64,000 nucleotides of DNA from Flavobacterium caseinilyticum (GCF_004349085.1 NZ_SMFM01000001.1:372001-436000); one strand, 5' to 3'. Counted from the first letter of the stretch, positions 25,946 through 36,310 are shown. Notes: generated from the sequence alone by a model not told the origin. Made by a program: numbers and translations.

Positions 25946-27547
25946 TTAAATGTATTTGTATCCAGGAATGGTCAAAAATTCGATAAAATTGTCGTTCACG
26001 ACTAGAATATCTAATAATTGTTCCGCTAATCTGTATTTTTGTTTTTCATGATTTTCATCTCCAACAAGCTTTCTGATTTTTTCAAATTCCTCCATCGCTA
26101 TACGATGATAATAATTTGTATTTAATGTTTTTTTATTGTCCAAAACGACTTCGTTTTGTAACCATTGCCACAATTGTGATCTCGAAATTTCAGCAGTAGC
26201 AGCATCTTCCATCAAATTGTGCAACGCTGCGGCGCCTTGTCCGTTGAGCCATGAAGCGATGTATAGAACGGAAATACTAATGTTTTTTCGAACGCCTTCC
26301 TCGGTAATGGTTCCTTTTGGAGTTTCGAGCAAATCACTTTCGGTAACGTGTATGTCTTCTCTTTTTGCATGAATCTGATTTTTGGTTGGCATGTATTTAT
26401 CGAAAACGGTCATAGCAAGTGAAACCAAATCCGGATGTGCGACCCAAGTGCCGTCATGACCATTTTTTACTTCCCGTTCTTTGTCGGCTATTACTTTGTC
26501 GAAAGCAATTTTATTTGCTTCTTCGTTGTTTTTTATTGGAATTTGTGCCGCCATTCCACCAATTGCGTGAATATTTCGTTTGTGGCATCTTTGAATAACT
26601 AATTGGGAATACGCACTCATAAATGGAGAAGTCATCGTCACCTGATCTCTGTTTGGAACTATGAAAGCTGGGTTTTTTCTTAATTTTTTGATGTACGAAA
26701 AAATGTAATCCCATCGTCCGCAGTTAAGGCCAACAATATGATCTTTCAGTTCAAAAATAATTTCGTCCAACTGAAAACTTGCCGTTATTGTTTCGATTAA
26801 AACTGTTGCTTTAAACGTTCCGCTTTTTACGCCTAAATATTCCTGCGTGAATTCGAAAACTTCATTCCACCATCTTGCTTCCAGATAATGTTCCAGTTTT
26901 GGAATGTAAAAATACGGTGCCGTTCCATCTTCAATAAGTTGCTTATGATTGTGAAAAGCATATAATCCGAAGTCAATTAGTGATCCTGAAGTTTGTTCTC
27001 CGTTAATCAAAATATTTTTTTCCGGCAAATGCAATCCTCTTGGACGAACAAGCAACACGGCAGTTTTGTCGTTCAGACTGTATTTTTTATTCTTTATAGT
27101 ATCTTCAAGAGCAATGGTTTTGTTCACCGCATCTTTCAGGTTTTGTTGTCCCGTTATTAAATTGCTCCAAGTAGGAGAAGTACTGTCTTCAAAATCAGCC
27201 ATGAACGTTGTTGCTCCCGAATTCAATGCATTGATGACCATTTTTCTGTCGACCGGACCCGTTATTTCGACTCTTCGGTCTAATAAATCGTCTGGCGTTT
27301 TCGCTGCTTCCCAATTACTTTCTCTGATACTTTTGGTCTCAGTAGGAAAAGTTGGCAAAACACCTTGATCAAATAAATCCTGTTGTTTTTTTCTTTCGTC
27401 TAATAACAAAAGTCTTTTGTCATTGAATCGCTCGTGGAGTTCTGTAATAAAAGTAATGGCTTCATCCGTCAAAATTTCTGGACAATACTCTTTCGTTTCA
27501 TTGGAAAACTGTAACGATTTTTCCGTTGTTTCGGTATTTGCTTTCAT
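25946..27547 (-). CDS. aceB: Malate synthase A
   Basis: Malate synthase condenses glyoxylate with acetyl-CoA to malate. The 533-residue length is that of isoform A. Key motifs are [30 protein letters not shown], the catalytic [16 protein letters not shown] and the C-terminal [11 protein letters not shown]. It is the first gene of the aceBA operon, transcribed away from a RamB/ScfR-like regulator across 117 bases. A well-formed promoter lies directly upstream. Confidence 0.97.
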   Translation of the reverse strand: MKANTETTEKSLQFSNETKEYCPEILTDEAITFITELHERFNDKRLLLLDERKKQQDLFDQGVLPTFPTETKSIRESNWEAAKTPDDLLDRRVEITGPVDRKMVINALNSGATTFMADFEDSTSPTWSNLITGQQNLKDAVNKTIALEDTIKNKKYSLNDKTAVLLVRPRGLHLPEKNILINGEQTSGSLIDFGLYAFHNHKQLIEDGTAPYFYIPKLEHYLEARWWNEVFEFTQEYLGVKSGTFKATVLIETITASFQLDEIIFELKDHIVGLNCGRWDYIFSYIKKLRKNPAFIVPNRDQVTMTSPFMSAYSQLVIQRCHKRNIHAIGGMAAQIPIKNNEEANKIAFDKVIADKEREVKNGHDGTWVAHPDLVSLAMTVFDKYMPTKNQIHAKREDIHVTESDLLETPKGTITEEGVRKNISISVLYIASWLNGQGAAALHNLMEDAATAEISRSQLWQWLQNEVVLDNKKTLNTNYYHRIAMEEFEKIRKLVGDENHEKQKYRLAEQLLDILVVNDNFIEFLTIPGYKYI

Positions 27548-27567
27548 GGTTAATGTGTTTTACATGA

Positions 27568-27598
27568 CAATGTTACGAAAAGTTTTTTACAAAACAAG
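27568..27598 (-). promoter_or_regulatory. Promoter of aceBA
   Basis: On the minus strand CTTG (27598-27595) and TAACATTG (27575-27568) are spaced by 19 bases, matching the Bacteroidota consensus with one mismatch in the -7 box. It lies about 20 bases before the aceB start at 27547. Confidence 0.65.
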
Positions 27599-27607
27599 CG
27601 AACGTAC

Positions 27608-27651
27608 GCTAAAAATGAAAAATATTTTTTTTGGCGTAAATATTTTTTAGC
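27608..27651. promoter_or_regulatory. Inverted-repeat operator candidate between aceB and its regulator
   Basis: GCTAAAAA at 27608-27615 and TTTTTTAGC at 27643-27651 are inverted copies, with AATATTT blocks inside both halves. The site overlaps the regulator's promoter and lies just upstream of the aceB -33 element. The adjoining GCGAACGTACGC at 27597-27608 is a near palindrome. Binding by the adjacent regulator is inference. Confidence 0.45.
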
Positions 27652-27660
27652 TTATCTTTG
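27630..27660 (+). promoter_or_regulatory. Promoter of the regulator gene, probably giving a leaderless mRNA
   Basis: TTTG at 27630-27633 and TATCTTTG at 27653-27660 have a perfect 19-base spacer. The ATG at 27665 is only four bases after the -7 box, so transcription should start at or beside the start codon. Confidence 0.7.
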
Positions 27661-27664
27661 AAAT

Positions 27665-29146
27665 ATGAACATAGAAAAGGATTATATCAAGTTGATTTTT
27701 GGGTTAAAACTCAAGCAGGCTCGCACCAATAAGAATCTGTCACTATTTGGTTTGGCAAAAATCACGGACCTTTCAAAATCGTATTTGAACGAAATTGAAA
27801 AAGGGAAAAAGTATCCAAAAACGGATAAAATTATTCTGTTAGCCGAAAAACTCGATATTTCCTATGATAATATGGTTTCGTTGAAACTGGATAATAATCT
27901 GGCGCCCATTGGAGAAATCCTAAAATCGGGTATTCTAAAAGAGATACCTCTGGAGATTTTTGGGATTCAAGAAAACGATCTTATCGATATTATTGCCAAT
28001 GCTCCTGCAAAAGTCAATGCGTTTATAAGTACGATTATTGAGATCGCACAGCATTATAATTTGACAAGAGAGAGTTTCTTTTTGGCGTCGTTGCGTTCGT
28101 ACCAAGAAGCACATACGAACTATTTTGAAGATTTAGAGCAGAAAGTGTTGCAGTTTTCCAAAGCGTTTCACGTGAATATTGAGACCAAGATTTCGATTGA
28201 AGAACTTACGGCAATACTAATTGAAGAATATGGTTATACGATAAAAGAACTCGTTTTTTCGGAGCAAGAACAATTGGGGGATTTGAGATCGATTTTTGTT
28301 CCAAAAAGCAAGACGTTACTTCTTTCATTAGACATTGACGAACCTCAAAAAGCATTTATCTTAGCCAAAGAAATTGCGTATAATTACCTTGAAATCACCG
28401 AAAGATTATACACGTTCAGTTGGATTAAGTTTGATAATTTTGACCAGGTCCTGAACAACTTTTATGCTTCCTATTTTGCCGGAGCATTACTTATACCAAG
28501 ACAGAAACTTATAGATGAACTGAATTTATTTTTGTCCAAAACAGATCCAAAACCTGGGGAAATGATTGCTTTGATGAGCGGATTTAATGTTTCTCCAGAA
28601 TCGTTTTATCAAAGGTTGACTAATATTTTACCAAAAGACTTTCAGTTAAAGAATCTTTTCTTTCTGCGATTGTCTCATCAAATAGGAACCGATACGTATC
28701 AAATAAAAAAGGAATTGCATATCACGAACCAGCAGGAGCCGCACGCGAATGAAATGAATGAGCATTACTGCCGAAGATGGGTTTCGATACGTACGATTGA
28801 AGAGTCTTTGAAACAAAATAAAAATCATTTTTTTGATGCTCAAATCTCCAGTTATGAAAACAGCAAAAATGAATATCTTGTTTTTTCATCCGCAACACCG
28901 GATCCGTTTAAGGTAGATTGTATCCGTAGTATTTCGGTAGGGATATTGATTACGCCGGGAATGAAGAAAAAATTTAAGTTCATCGAGAATGATTCGCTTA
29001 AGAAACAGATTGTTGGGGTTACCTGTGAAACCTGTGCCGTAAAAAATTGTTTGGAACGCGCTTCTCCGCCAATACAATTAGAGCAAAAAATGCGCAACGA
29101 AAACACGGATTTAATTGTGCAACAATACATGGCAAAATTCAGTTAG
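27665..29146 (+). CDS. XRE-family regulator with short-chain fatty acyl regulator domain (RamB/ScfR-like)
   Basis: The 493-residue protein has an N-terminal XRE helix-turn-helix (LKQARTNKNLSLFGLAKITD...YLNEIEKGKKYPK, about residues 15-60). A degenerate IrrE/M78-like middle (LAKEIAYNYLEITERLYT) follows, then a C-terminal ScfR-type domain with clustered cysteines in GVTCETCAVKNCLERASPP. Corynebacterial RamB, of the same architecture, controls acetate metabolism genes including aceA and aceB. Its divergent position next to aceBA, with an inverted repeat between them, strongly suggests it regulates the glyoxylate shunt and itself. Whether it activates or represses cannot be read from sequence. 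Confidence 0.9.
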   Translation: MNIEKDYIKLIFGLKLKQARTNKNLSLFGLAKITDLSKSYLNEIEKGKKYPKTDKIILLAEKLDISYDNMVSLKLDNNLAPIGEILKSGILKEIPLEIFGIQENDLIDIIANAPAKVNAFISTIIEIAQHYNLTRESFFLASLRSYQEAHTNYFEDLEQKVLQFSKAFHVNIETKISIEELTAILIEEYGYTIKELVFSEQEQLGDLRSIFVPKSKTLLLSLDIDEPQKAFILAKEIAYNYLEITERLYTFSWIKFDNFDQVLNNFYASYFAGALLIPRQKLIDELNLFLSKTDPKPGEMIALMSGFNVSPESFYQRLTNILPKDFQLKNLFFLRLSHQIGTDTYQIKKELHITNQQEPHANEMNEHYCRRWVSIRTIEESLKQNKNHFFDAQISSYENSKNEYLVFSSATPDPFKVDCIRSISVGILITPGMKKKFKFIENDSLKKQIVGVTCETCAVKNCLERASPPIQLEQKMRNENTDLIVQQYMAKFS

Positions 29147-29609
29147 ACGCAATTCAGTATTTAAATAAAGAAGGTTTCGAAAGTAAAAACGAGAACTTTA
29201 AGATTACCCTATAAAAACCGATGTCGTTAATACCTGTTTTTAGTTTTCAATTGAACGCATAAAATTTAAAACGATGGACAAATACTGTTGTTTTGGTGCT
29301 GAAATATGGAAACGTTAGGTGTTTCTGATGATTTAGAAATAATTACTGGTAAAAATTATTGAATTTCTAATTTTTGGCTGTTTATAGGTTTGTTTTCAGT
29401 CAATTTCGCAGCATCAAATTCCAGACTGTTTTCTTTTTTTGTTTAACTGTTTTTATGATGGTTTTTGCGTTTATGTTTGATATTTAAGGATTCCTTGGTT
29501 TTTTATGTAAAACACTTTAAAATCATTATAAATAACAGCGAAAAGGTTGTAGTTACTGTCCAATTGCTCTATTTTTGTATAATTTTTTAAAACAATTTAT
29601 TTAAATCTT
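29147..29609. other. Long non-coding gap with sdhC promoter
   Basis: These 463 bases hold no credible gene on either strand. The only clear signal is the promoter at 29547-29577. No transcription terminator is obvious after the regulator gene. The length would allow a small RNA or an upstream control region for sdhCAB. Confidence 0.5.
29547..29577 (+). promoter_or_regulatory. Promoter of sdhCAB
   Basis: TTG at 29547-29549 and TATTTTTG at 29570-29577 have a 20-base spacer. The predicted start is about 25 bases before the sdhC ATG at 29610. Confidence 0.7.
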
Positions 29610-30275
29610 ATGGCAAAATCTGCATTATTGAAATCGTCGATAGCAAAAAAAGTAGCTATGGCACTTTCAGGACTTTTTTTACTGTTGTTTCTAGCACAGC
29701 ATTTTTTTATCAATATGACATCGGTTTTCAGTGCCGATATTTTTAATTCAATTTCTCATTTTATGGGAAATAATCCATTAGTTCAATTCGTAATACAGCC
29801 AATATTGATTGTAGGAGTGATTTTTCACTTTATTATGGGTATGGTTTTGGAAATTAAAAACAGAAGTGCCCGACCAATTTCTTATGCGAAGAACAATGGC
29901 GCTGCTAATTCTTCTTGGGCGTCAAGAAATATGATTGTTACCGGTTTAGTTGTGTTGGCATTTTTAGGATTGCATTTTTACGATTTTTGGGTTCCTGAAA
30001 TGGTCTATAAATATGTAGATGTTAGTCCGTTGGATGAAACAAGATATTTCCATGAACTGGTTGCAAAATTTGAAAGTCCGGTTCGTACAGGATTATACAG
30101 CCTTTCATTTTTGTTGTTGTCATTGCACTTGTGGCACGGTTTCAATTCGTCATTTCAATCGGTAGGTTTTAATAATAAGTATTCAAAATCTTTGCATACA
30201 TTAGGATATGCTTTTGCAATTGTAGTTCCTTTTGGTTTCATTTTCATTGCATTATTTCATCATTTTAATCATTAA
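29610..30275 (+). CDS. sdhC: Succinate dehydrogenase cytochrome b subunit
   Basis: This is the membrane anchor of complex II. At 221 residues with five hydrophobic helices it is the single-chain di-heme (type B) form typical of Bacteroidota, so no SdhD is needed. Candidate heme-ligand histidines are in LAQHFFIN, FHFIMGMVLE, LGLHFYDF and LHLWHGFNSSFQSVG. It starts the sdhCAB operon and transfers electrons from SdhB to menaquinone. Confidence 0.95.
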   Translation: MAKSALLKSSIAKKVAMALSGLFLLLFLAQHFFINMTSVFSADIFNSISHFMGNNPLVQFVIQPILIVGVIFHFIMGMVLEIKNRSARPISYAKNNGAANSSWASRNMIVTGLVVLAFLGLHFYDFWVPEMVYKYVDVSPLDETRYFHELVAKFESPVRTGLYSLSFLLLSLHLWHGFNSSFQSVGFNNKYSKSLHTLGYAFAIVVPFGFIFIALFHHFNH

Positions 30276-30288
30276 TATTAAATTATAA

Positions 30289-32289
30289 ATGGCATTAGAT
30301 TCAAAAATTCCAGGAGGTTCAATTTCGGACAAATGGACAAATTATAAAGATCATATTAATTTAGTAAACCCTGCTAACAAACGTAATTTAGATATTATCG
30401 TAGTTGGTACCGGTCTTGCTGGAGGTTCGGCTGCTGCAACTTTAGCAGAGTTAGGATATAACGTAAAGGCATTTTGTTTTCAAGATTCACCGCGTCGTGC
30501 GCATTCGATTGCTGCACAAGGTGGAATTAACGCTGCAAAAAATTATCAAGGAGACGGAGATTCAACGTTCCGTTTATTTTATGATACTGTAAAAGGGGGT
30601 GATTATCGCGCCCGTGAAGCAAACGTTCACCGTCTTGCTGAGGTTTCTACTAATATTATTGACCAGTGTGTGGCTCAAGGTGTTCCTTTTGCCCGTGAAT
30701 ATGGCGGATTACTGGATAACCGTTCTTTTGGAGGTACTTTAGTTTCTAGAACTTTTTATGCTAAAGGACAAACAGGACAGCAATTATTATTAGGAGCGTA
30801 TTCAGCAATGAATCGCCAAATAGGTCGTGGAAAAATAAAAATGCACAACCGTCACGAGATGCTGGATTTAGTAATCGTAAATGGTAAAGCAAGAGGAATT
30901 ATAGCGCGTAACTTGGTTACAGGAGAAATCGAAAGACATTCTGCTCATGCCGTAGTTATTGCTTCAGGAGGATACGGAAACGTATTTTTCCTATCAACTA
31001 ACGCGATGGGAAGTAACGTAACTGCAGCTTGGAAAATCCACAAAAGAGGAGCGTATTTTGCAAATCCTTGTTACACACAAATTCACCCAACTTGTATTCC
31101 AGTATCTGGAGAGCACCAAGCAAAATTGACTTTAATGTCAGAATCGTTGCGTAATGACGGACGTATTTGGGTTCCAGCAAAACTAGAAGATGCTAAGGCG
31201 ATTCGTGAAGGGAAATTGAAACCAACTCAAATTGCAGAAGCGGACAGAGATTATTATTTAGAAAGAAGATATCCTGCTTTTGGAAATTTAGTACCCAGAG
31301 ATATTGCTTCTCGTGCTGCTAAAGAAAGATGTGATGCAGGTTTTGGTGTTAATAAAACAGGAGAAGCTGTTTACCTTGATTTTGCCGCTGCAATTGAAAG
31401 ATACGGAGTGGATCAAGCGAGATTGAAGCATTTAGATGAGAATGATAAAGCTTTGGTTATAAAATTAGGAACAGAGGTTGTGGCTAATAAATACGGTAAC
31501 TTGTTCCAAATGTATGAGAAAATTGTGGATGAGAATCCATATTCAACTCCTATGATGATTTACCCAGCTGTACACTACACAATGGGAGGAACTTGGGTTG
31601 ATTATAACTTACAAACTACAATTCCTGGTTGTTTCTCTATTGGAGAATCTAACTTTTCAGATCACGGAGCGAATAGATTGGGAGCTTCTGCACTGATGCA
31701 AGGTTTAGCTGATGGATATTTTGTTCTTCCATACACCATTGGAGATTATTTGGCACCGGATATTAAAATGGGTACTATCTCTACAGATTCTCCGGAATTT
31801 GAACAAGCGGAGAATAATGTTAAGCAACAGATTGAAGCTTTAATGAATAACGGAGGTTCTAAACCAGCGGATTATTTCCATAAGAAATTAGGAAAAATCA
31901 TGTGGGATAAAGTTGGAATGGCGCGTAATGCGGAAGGTTTAACCGAAGCACAAAGTGAAATTGCAGCAATTAGAGAAGAATTTTATAAAGAGGTAAAAAT
32001 TCCTGGAACAGCTAATAGTTTTAATACTGAACTAGCTAAAGCACTTCGTATTGCAGATTTCCTTGAACTAGGAGAGTTGTTTGCCAAAGATGCGTTGCAT
32101 AGAAATGAATCTTGTGGAGGTCACTTCCGTGAAGAGTACCAAACGCCTGAAGGAGAAGCACAACGTGACGACGAAAACTTTGCATACGTTGCAGCATGGG
32201 AATACAAAGGTAATCCAAGCGATGCAGTGTTGCACAAAGAGGAGTTGAAATTCGAAAATGTTAAACTAGTTCAAAGAAGTTATAAATAA
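30289..32289 (+). CDS. sdhA: Succinate dehydrogenase/fumarate reductase flavoprotein subunit
   Basis: SdhA oxidises succinate to fumarate with covalently bound FAD. The 666 residues include the FAD-binding [12 protein letters not shown] (39-50), the FAD-attachment motif [11 protein letters not shown] with His72, the active-site segment QIHPTCIP, and the C-terminal [20 protein letters not shown]. The length matches the type B family. It lies 13 bases after sdhC and is co-transcribed with it. Confidence 0.97.
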   Translation: MALDSKIPGGSISDKWTNYKDHINLVNPANKRNLDIIVVGTGLAGGSAAATLAELGYNVKAFCFQDSPRRAHSIAAQGGINAAKNYQGDGDSTFRLFYDTVKGGDYRAREANVHRLAEVSTNIIDQCVAQGVPFAREYGGLLDNRSFGGTLVSRTFYAKGQTGQQLLLGAYSAMNRQIGRGKIKMHNRHEMLDLVIVNGKARGIIARNLVTGEIERHSAHAVVIASGGYGNVFFLSTNAMGSNVTAAWKIHKRGAYFANPCYTQIHPTCIPVSGEHQAKLTLMSESLRNDGRIWVPAKLEDAKAIREGKLKPTQIAEADRDYYLERRYPAFGNLVPRDIASRAAKERCDAGFGVNKTGEAVYLDFAAAIERYGVDQARLKHLDENDKALVIKLGTEVVANKYGNLFQMYEKIVDENPYSTPMMIYPAVHYTMGGTWVDYNLQTTIPGCFSIGESNFSDHGANRLGASALMQGLADGYFVLPYTIGDYLAPDIKMGTISTDSPEFEQAENNVKQQIEALMNNGGSKPADYFHKKLGKIMWDKVGMARNAEGLTEAQSEIAAIREEFYKEVKIPGTANSFNTELAKALRIADFLELGELFAKDALHRNESCGGHFREEYQTPEGEAQRDDENFAYVAAWEYKGNPSDAVLHKEELKFENVKLVQRSYK

Positions 32290-32377
32290 TTTAGTCTAAA
32301 GTCTAACGTCTTAAAGTCAAACGGCTCCATGTCAATCGACTTTCGACTTTCGGCTTTATGACTTTCAAACTTAAAAT
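32290..32377. repeat. Phrase-repeat spacer inside the sdh operon
   Basis: This 88-base gap consists of variants of TCTAAAGTC and GACTTTC; GACTTTC appears three times between 32338 and 32369, with complementary AAAGTC-type units upstream. It could fold into alternative weak hairpins between sdhA and sdhB. A related phrase occurs after sdhB at 33131-33163. Confidence 0.5.
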
Positions 32378-33124
32378 ATGAAACTTACATTAAAAATATG
32401 GCGTCAGAAAAATGCCGCTGCAGAAGGAAAAATAGTTGAATATCCAATAGATGGAATTGAGCCAGATATGTCTTTTCTTGAAATGCTTGACATTTTGAAC
32501 GATAAATTAATCGTAAAAGGAGAAGATACTGTTGCTTTTGACCATGATTGCCGCGAAGGAATTTGCGGGATGTGTTCTTTGTTTATTAATGGTGAAGCGC
32601 ATGGACCTGACCGTTTGGTTACAACTTGTCAATTACACATGCGTAAATTTAAAGATGGGGATACTATTTTTATTGAGCCATTTAGAGCAAAAGCTTTTCC
32701 GGTAATTAAAGATTTAGTAGTTGATAGAGGTGCATTTGACAGAATCCAGCAATCTGGTGGTTTTATCTCTGTAAACACTTCTGGGAACACTATTGATGCC
32801 AATACAATTCCTATTCCTAAACATGATGCGGACAGAGCTTTTGATGCTGCAACATGTATTGGTTGCGGTGCTTGTGTAGCGAGTTGCAAGAACTCTTCGG
32901 CTATGTTATTTGTATCTGCTAAAGTGTCTCAGTTTGCTTTATTACCACAAGGAAAAGTAGAAGCTGCTGATCGTGTACTGAATATGGTCGCTCAAATGGA
33001 TGCTGAAGGTTTTGGTAATTGTACCAATACTGGAGCTTGTGAGGTAGAATGTCCAAAAGGAATTTCTCTTGAAAATATTGCCAGAATGAACAGAGAATAT
33101 TTATCTGCAAGTTTAAAAGGATAA
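32378..33124 (+). CDS. sdhB: Succinate dehydrogenase/fumarate reductase iron-sulfur subunit
   Basis: The 248-residue SdhB carries electrons from FAD to quinone. The [2Fe-2S] cysteines are in CREGICGMC (58, 63, 66) with a fourth at VTTC (84). The [4Fe-4S] motif [11 protein letters not shown] covers 160-170, and a third cluster motif lies in [14 protein letters not shown]. It is the last gene of the sdhCAB operon and is followed by a terminator. Confidence 0.97.
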   Translation: MKLTLKIWRQKNAAAEGKIVEYPIDGIEPDMSFLEMLDILNDKLIVKGEDTVAFDHDCREGICGMCSLFINGEAHGPDRLVTTCQLHMRKFKDGDTIFIEPFRAKAFPVIKDLVVDRGAFDRIQQSGGFISVNTSGNTIDANTIPIPKHDADRAFDAATCIGCGACVASCKNSSAMLFVSAKVSQFALLPQGKVEAADRVLNMVAQMDAEGFGNCTNTGACEVECPKGISLENIARMNREYLSASLKG

Positions 33125-33176
33125 TCACTTGGTCTTAAATTCCAAAGTCAAAGGTCTAAAGATTAAATAATAATTT

Positions 33177-33213
33177 AAAACGCATTCAATGTCAAAGTTG
33201 GATGCGTTTTTTT
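33177..33213 (+). terminator. Terminator after sdhB
   Basis: AAAACGCATTCAA (33177-33189) pairs with TTGGATGCGTTTT (about 33198-33210), one G-U pair, followed by T residues. Confidence 0.8.
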
Positions 33214-33243
33214 ATGGTTAAAAGTTAGATTTCAGGATTGAGT

Positions 33244-33807
33244 TTAGTCTTTCCATCCCCAAGGAGCTGAAGGGGTTGCTACGGTTTTTGTTAAGTCAAA
33301 TTTCACGGTAAACAGTCGATCAGAGCCGATGCGTCTTAAGTTGTATGTAAAAGAAGTTTCGTCTAAAGTAATCCACCATACATTTGCAGCAGCATTCGGA
33401 ATTAATTCTCGGGTCTCTTGATCTGCCGGAAAAAACTGAAGCGTCGATGAACCAGAATTAGTTGTTTTCCCACCATATTGCGTTACCTTATCTTCGGAAC
33501 CGTCTTCGTGACGGTGGTCGTGTTTCAATTGAATACGGTCTTTTTTGTAGGTCAGAACCCATGTTCTCGATTTATCATCTCCTACAAAAAACGGAATCCG
33601 AATCGTTTTTTTGTCACAATTGCGAACGTGCATTACCAGTTTTTTATCGCGAAAAGTATCATTGGCAGCGCCTTCTGTTACTTCTCCTTCAAAAGACTTG
33701 CCGCATTGTTTTTGCAGGTTTTCCCAAAATTGTTTCGCTCCTGATTTTTCTTGGCCATAAATCAAAATTGTGCATAACAATGTACACACAAGAAGTATCT
33801 TTTTCAT
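33244..33807 (-). CDS. Secreted protein of unknown function
   Basis: The 187-residue product has a signal peptide (MKKILLVCTLLCTILIYGQ). It is a compact, probably periplasmic domain with landmarks KQFWENLQKQCGKSFEGEV, MHVRNCDKKTIRIPFFVG, RTWVLTYKKDRIQLKHDHRH and ANVWWITLDETSFTYNLRR. I do not recognise a named family, though similar proteins seem widespread in Flavobacteria. The two cysteines after the signal peptide could form a disulfide. It stands alone between sdhB and a divergent hydrolase. Confidence 0.8.
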   Translation of the reverse strand: MKKILLVCTLLCTILIYGQEKSGAKQFWENLQKQCGKSFEGEVTEGAANDTFRDKKLVMHVRNCDKKTIRIPFFVGDDKSRTWVLTYKKDRIQLKHDHRHEDGSEDKVTQYGGKTTNSGSSTLQFFPADQETRELIPNAAANVWWITLDETSFTYNLRRIGSDRLFTVKFDLTKTVATPSAPWGWKD

Positions 33808-33882
33808 AAAGTTCTTTTTTTTTGCTAATATAATGAACTTATTGCGTTGTGATATTTCTTATTTTTATAAAAAAATAAAAAA

Positions 33883-34653
33883 ATGCAAGTCATCCTGATT
33901 CAAGCTCCTCTAATTTGGGAAAACCCAAAAGCCAACCGAAATTATTTTGAGACAAAAATCAATGAAATCAATTCAGCAGTTGATTTAATTGTATTGCCGG
34001 AAATGTTTACATCGGGTTTTACGATGAATCCTGAAAATGTCGCTGAAACAATGCAAGGCGAAACGATAACCTGGCTTACAGCTTTGACTAAAACGAAAAA
34101 CTGCGCTATTACTGGAAGTTTAGTGGTGCAGGAAAGTGGAAATTTCTATAATCGATTGGTGTTTGTATTTCCGTCCGGAGAAATTCAGTTTTATAATAAA
34201 AGGCATTTGTTTACTTTGGCTGGCGAAGACAAAGTCTATACTAGTGGGAATCAAAAAATAGTGGTCGATTATTTGGGTTGGAAAATTTGCCCATTGATTT
34301 GTTATGATTTGCGTTTTCCTGCTTTTTCCAGAAATATAGAGAATTATGACGTACTGATTTATGTGGCGAGTTGGCCAAAAACACGAACAAATGCTTGGGA
34401 TGCTTTATTGAAAGCGCGAGCAATAGAAAATATGAGTTATACGATTGGGGTCAATAGAATAGGTGCTGATGCAAATGGTTACGAATATATTGGTCACTCA
34501 CAAGCAGTCGATTTTCTTGGCAATTATATTCAAGTTCCACTAGAAACAGAAGGTTTGTTTTTAGTGGAATTAGAGAAAGAAAAAATGCTGGAAACCCGAC
34601 AAAAATTGGGTTTTTTGAATGACAGAGATTCTTTTGAAATAGAAAACAGATAG
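33883..34653 (+). CDS. Carbon-nitrogen hydrolase, omega-amidase (YafV) type
   Basis: The 256-residue nitrilase-superfamily protein has the full catalytic triad: Glu40 in VLPEMFTSGF, Lys106 in FYNKRHLF and Cys140 in LICYDLRFP. The sequence pattern (PEMFTSGF, TSGNQKIVVDYLGWK, WDALLKARAIENM) resembles YafV/NIT2-type omega-amidases. Those hydrolyse alpha-ketoglutaramate-like repair substrates. It is cytoplasmic and apparently monocistronic, convergent with the following lipoprotein gene only four bases away. Confidence 0.9.
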   Translation: MQVILIQAPLIWENPKANRNYFETKINEINSAVDLIVLPEMFTSGFTMNPENVAETMQGETITWLTALTKTKNCAITGSLVVQESGNFYNRLVFVFPSGEIQFYNKRHLFTLAGEDKVYTSGNQKIVVDYLGWKICPLICYDLRFPAFSRNIENYDVLIYVASWPKTRTNAWDALLKARAIENMSYTIGVNRIGADANGYEYIGHSQAVDFLGNYIQVPLETEGLFLVELEKEKMLETRQKLGFLNDRDSFEIENR

Positions 34654-34657
34654 TTTT

Positions 34658-36310
34658 TTAATTCTTCTTTTCGATTTTCTTTTTAGGTTCCGGAATATAG
34701 GGAATACTCAAATCAAATGTTTCGTTTACGTCCCAATTTGCACGAACATCGATTTCTTTGGAAAAATAAATTACTTCTTCTGCTTGACGTTTTTCTAAAT
34801 AATTGCCGGAATCCCATTCCTTATTTTTATTCAGATCATAAATTGCTCGAAGAGAATATATGGCGGGCTCAATTAAATTAAAGTCTAAAGAGGTCGTCTC
34901 TTCAGTGTATTCCGAAGCCAAAACATCGCCTTTTTCATTAGTCAGTTCTATAATTACAGGAAATTGTTTTACATTTTGTAAAGTCACAGTAAGATTTCCG
35001 TAATCAGCCATACTCTTAGTCGTCAATTTGTAACTTAGTGAATCATTTGATTTTTCAAAAAAATCTGTTAAAGCACCAGGAAGAATATTGACAGTGTAAT
35101 TTTCTAATGGTTCTTTTTTAAAGTCAAAGTACAATTTCTGATTAAATTCGTCGTATTCAGTGGTAAAAGGCACTGTGGTCTTTGCATTGTTGGTCAAGCT
35201 TATTTTAGAATTATCGAAACGGATTAAAGGAGTCGAACTTTCTAATGTGAAACGGTCTCTAAACTTCAAGTTGCCGGACTGCAATGCTGAGATATTTAAT
35301 GTGTCCTTTTTTTGGTCTTTTATCTTAATGTTGAAATTGGCTTCGTATTTGTCTTTGGTCACAGCCAGATTTAATGAATCTACTTTGATGGGTTTGTACC
35401 AAATCTGTAGGGAATCCTTTTTTGGGAATTTAGTAATGATTGTAGCTAAGATATCATTGTTGTTTTTTAAGGCTATTTTGGGACTTGTAGCTGCTGAATT
35501 AACTTTGCCTTCATAGCCTAATAGCAATCGGTTTCCAGATGCTTGACTTGGTTTAAAAGTTTTGAAAGGCAGTGTTTCCTTGAACAATTCTAACTCGTAA
35601 AGCGTATCGTTTGGAATGGTAATAAACTCTTTGCTGAATCCAATTTTGTCTGTTTTTGGATTGTATTTGTTGTTGCTATTGTAGTCTTTCATGGCTACAA
35701 GAAGGTATTTCCCGGCTTTTAAATTATCTAAGCGAAATGATTTTAAACTATCTAAAGTGCTGGTTATGTATCTCGGGTTTTCCTTATAAACTATCGAATC
35801 TTCAAAAGCGTTGTTTACTTCATACAGCATCACCGTGACGAATGATTCTACTTCTTTGTCATAGGCACTTTTTACTGTTCCGCCAAGGCTTAAAGAGTCA
35901 ATGTAATCTCCGGTAGAAAACACATATTTGAATTGATCGAAAGTATTTCCTTCGTTATTGTCGGCAATGCTTTGCCCGAAGTTAAAGCTATACGTAGTAT
36001 TGGGTTGCAGCGTATCTTTTATTTTGATCGTTATAATTTTACTTGCTGTCGTTGGTAATATCAATGGCTCGTTTTTCATTGGCGGAGAAATGATCAACTG
36101 CTTGTTTAAATTTTTCAGCTTTATATTTTCGTCAAAAATCAATTTTATTTGGTCTCCTTTGAAGTTAGTACTGAAGTTTTTTGGAGTACTCATTTTTAAA
36201 ACCGGGGCAATAGTGTCTTTCAAGCCTCCGGTTATCGTGCCTCTTTTGGCGCAGCCTAGAAGAATAAAAAGCAATAATAGGAAGGCGTATTTTAAATTGT
36301 TTTTCAACAT
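34658..36310 (-). CDS. Lipoprotein with N-terminal bacterial Ig-like domain
   Basis: The 550-residue protein begins with a lipoprotein signal (FLLLLFILLGC, lipidated Cys20). An SbsA-type Ig-like domain follows: DTIAPVLKMSTPKNFSTNF, IKLIFDENIKL and TTYSFNFGQSIADNNEGN. The rest alternates beta-rich modules, including YLLVAMKDYNSNNKYNPKTDKIGF and YSLRAIYDLNKNKEWDSGNY, which resemble prealbumin-like repeats. It is predicted to sit in the outer membrane. Homologues in Flavobacteria are unnamed. No enzymatic residues are evident. Confidence 0.82.
   Translation of the reverse strand: MLKNNLKYAFLLLLFILLGCAKRGTITGGLKDTIAPVLKMSTPKNFSTNFKGDQIKLIFDENIKLKNLNKQLIISPPMKNEPLILPTTASKIITIKIKDTLQPNTTYSFNFGQSIADNNEGNTFDQFKYVFSTGDYIDSLSLGGTVKSAYDKEVESFVTVMLYEVNNAFEDSIVYKENPRYITSTLDSLKSFRLDNLKAGKYLLVAMKDYNSNNKYNPKTDKIGFSKEFITIPNDTLYELELFKETLPFKTFKPSQASGNRLLLGYEGKVNSAATSPKIALKNNNDILATIITKFPKKDSLQIWYKPIKVDSLNLAVTKDKYEANFNIKIKDQKKDTLNISALQSGNLKFRDRFTLESSTPLIRFDNSKISLTNNAKTTVPFTTEYDEFNQKLYFDFKKEPLENYTVNILPGALTDFFEKSNDSLSYKLTTKSMADYGNLTVTLQNVKQFPVIIELTNEKGDVLASEYTEETTSLDFNLIEPAIYSLRAIYDLNKNKEWDSGNYLEKRQAEEVIYFSKEIDVRANWDVNETFDLSIPYIPEPKKKIEKKN

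Noticed and set aside
33462..33809. Plus-strand open frames opposite the secreted protein gene
   Set aside because: They are shadows of the minus-strand gene, which has a clean signal peptide and a coherent domain.
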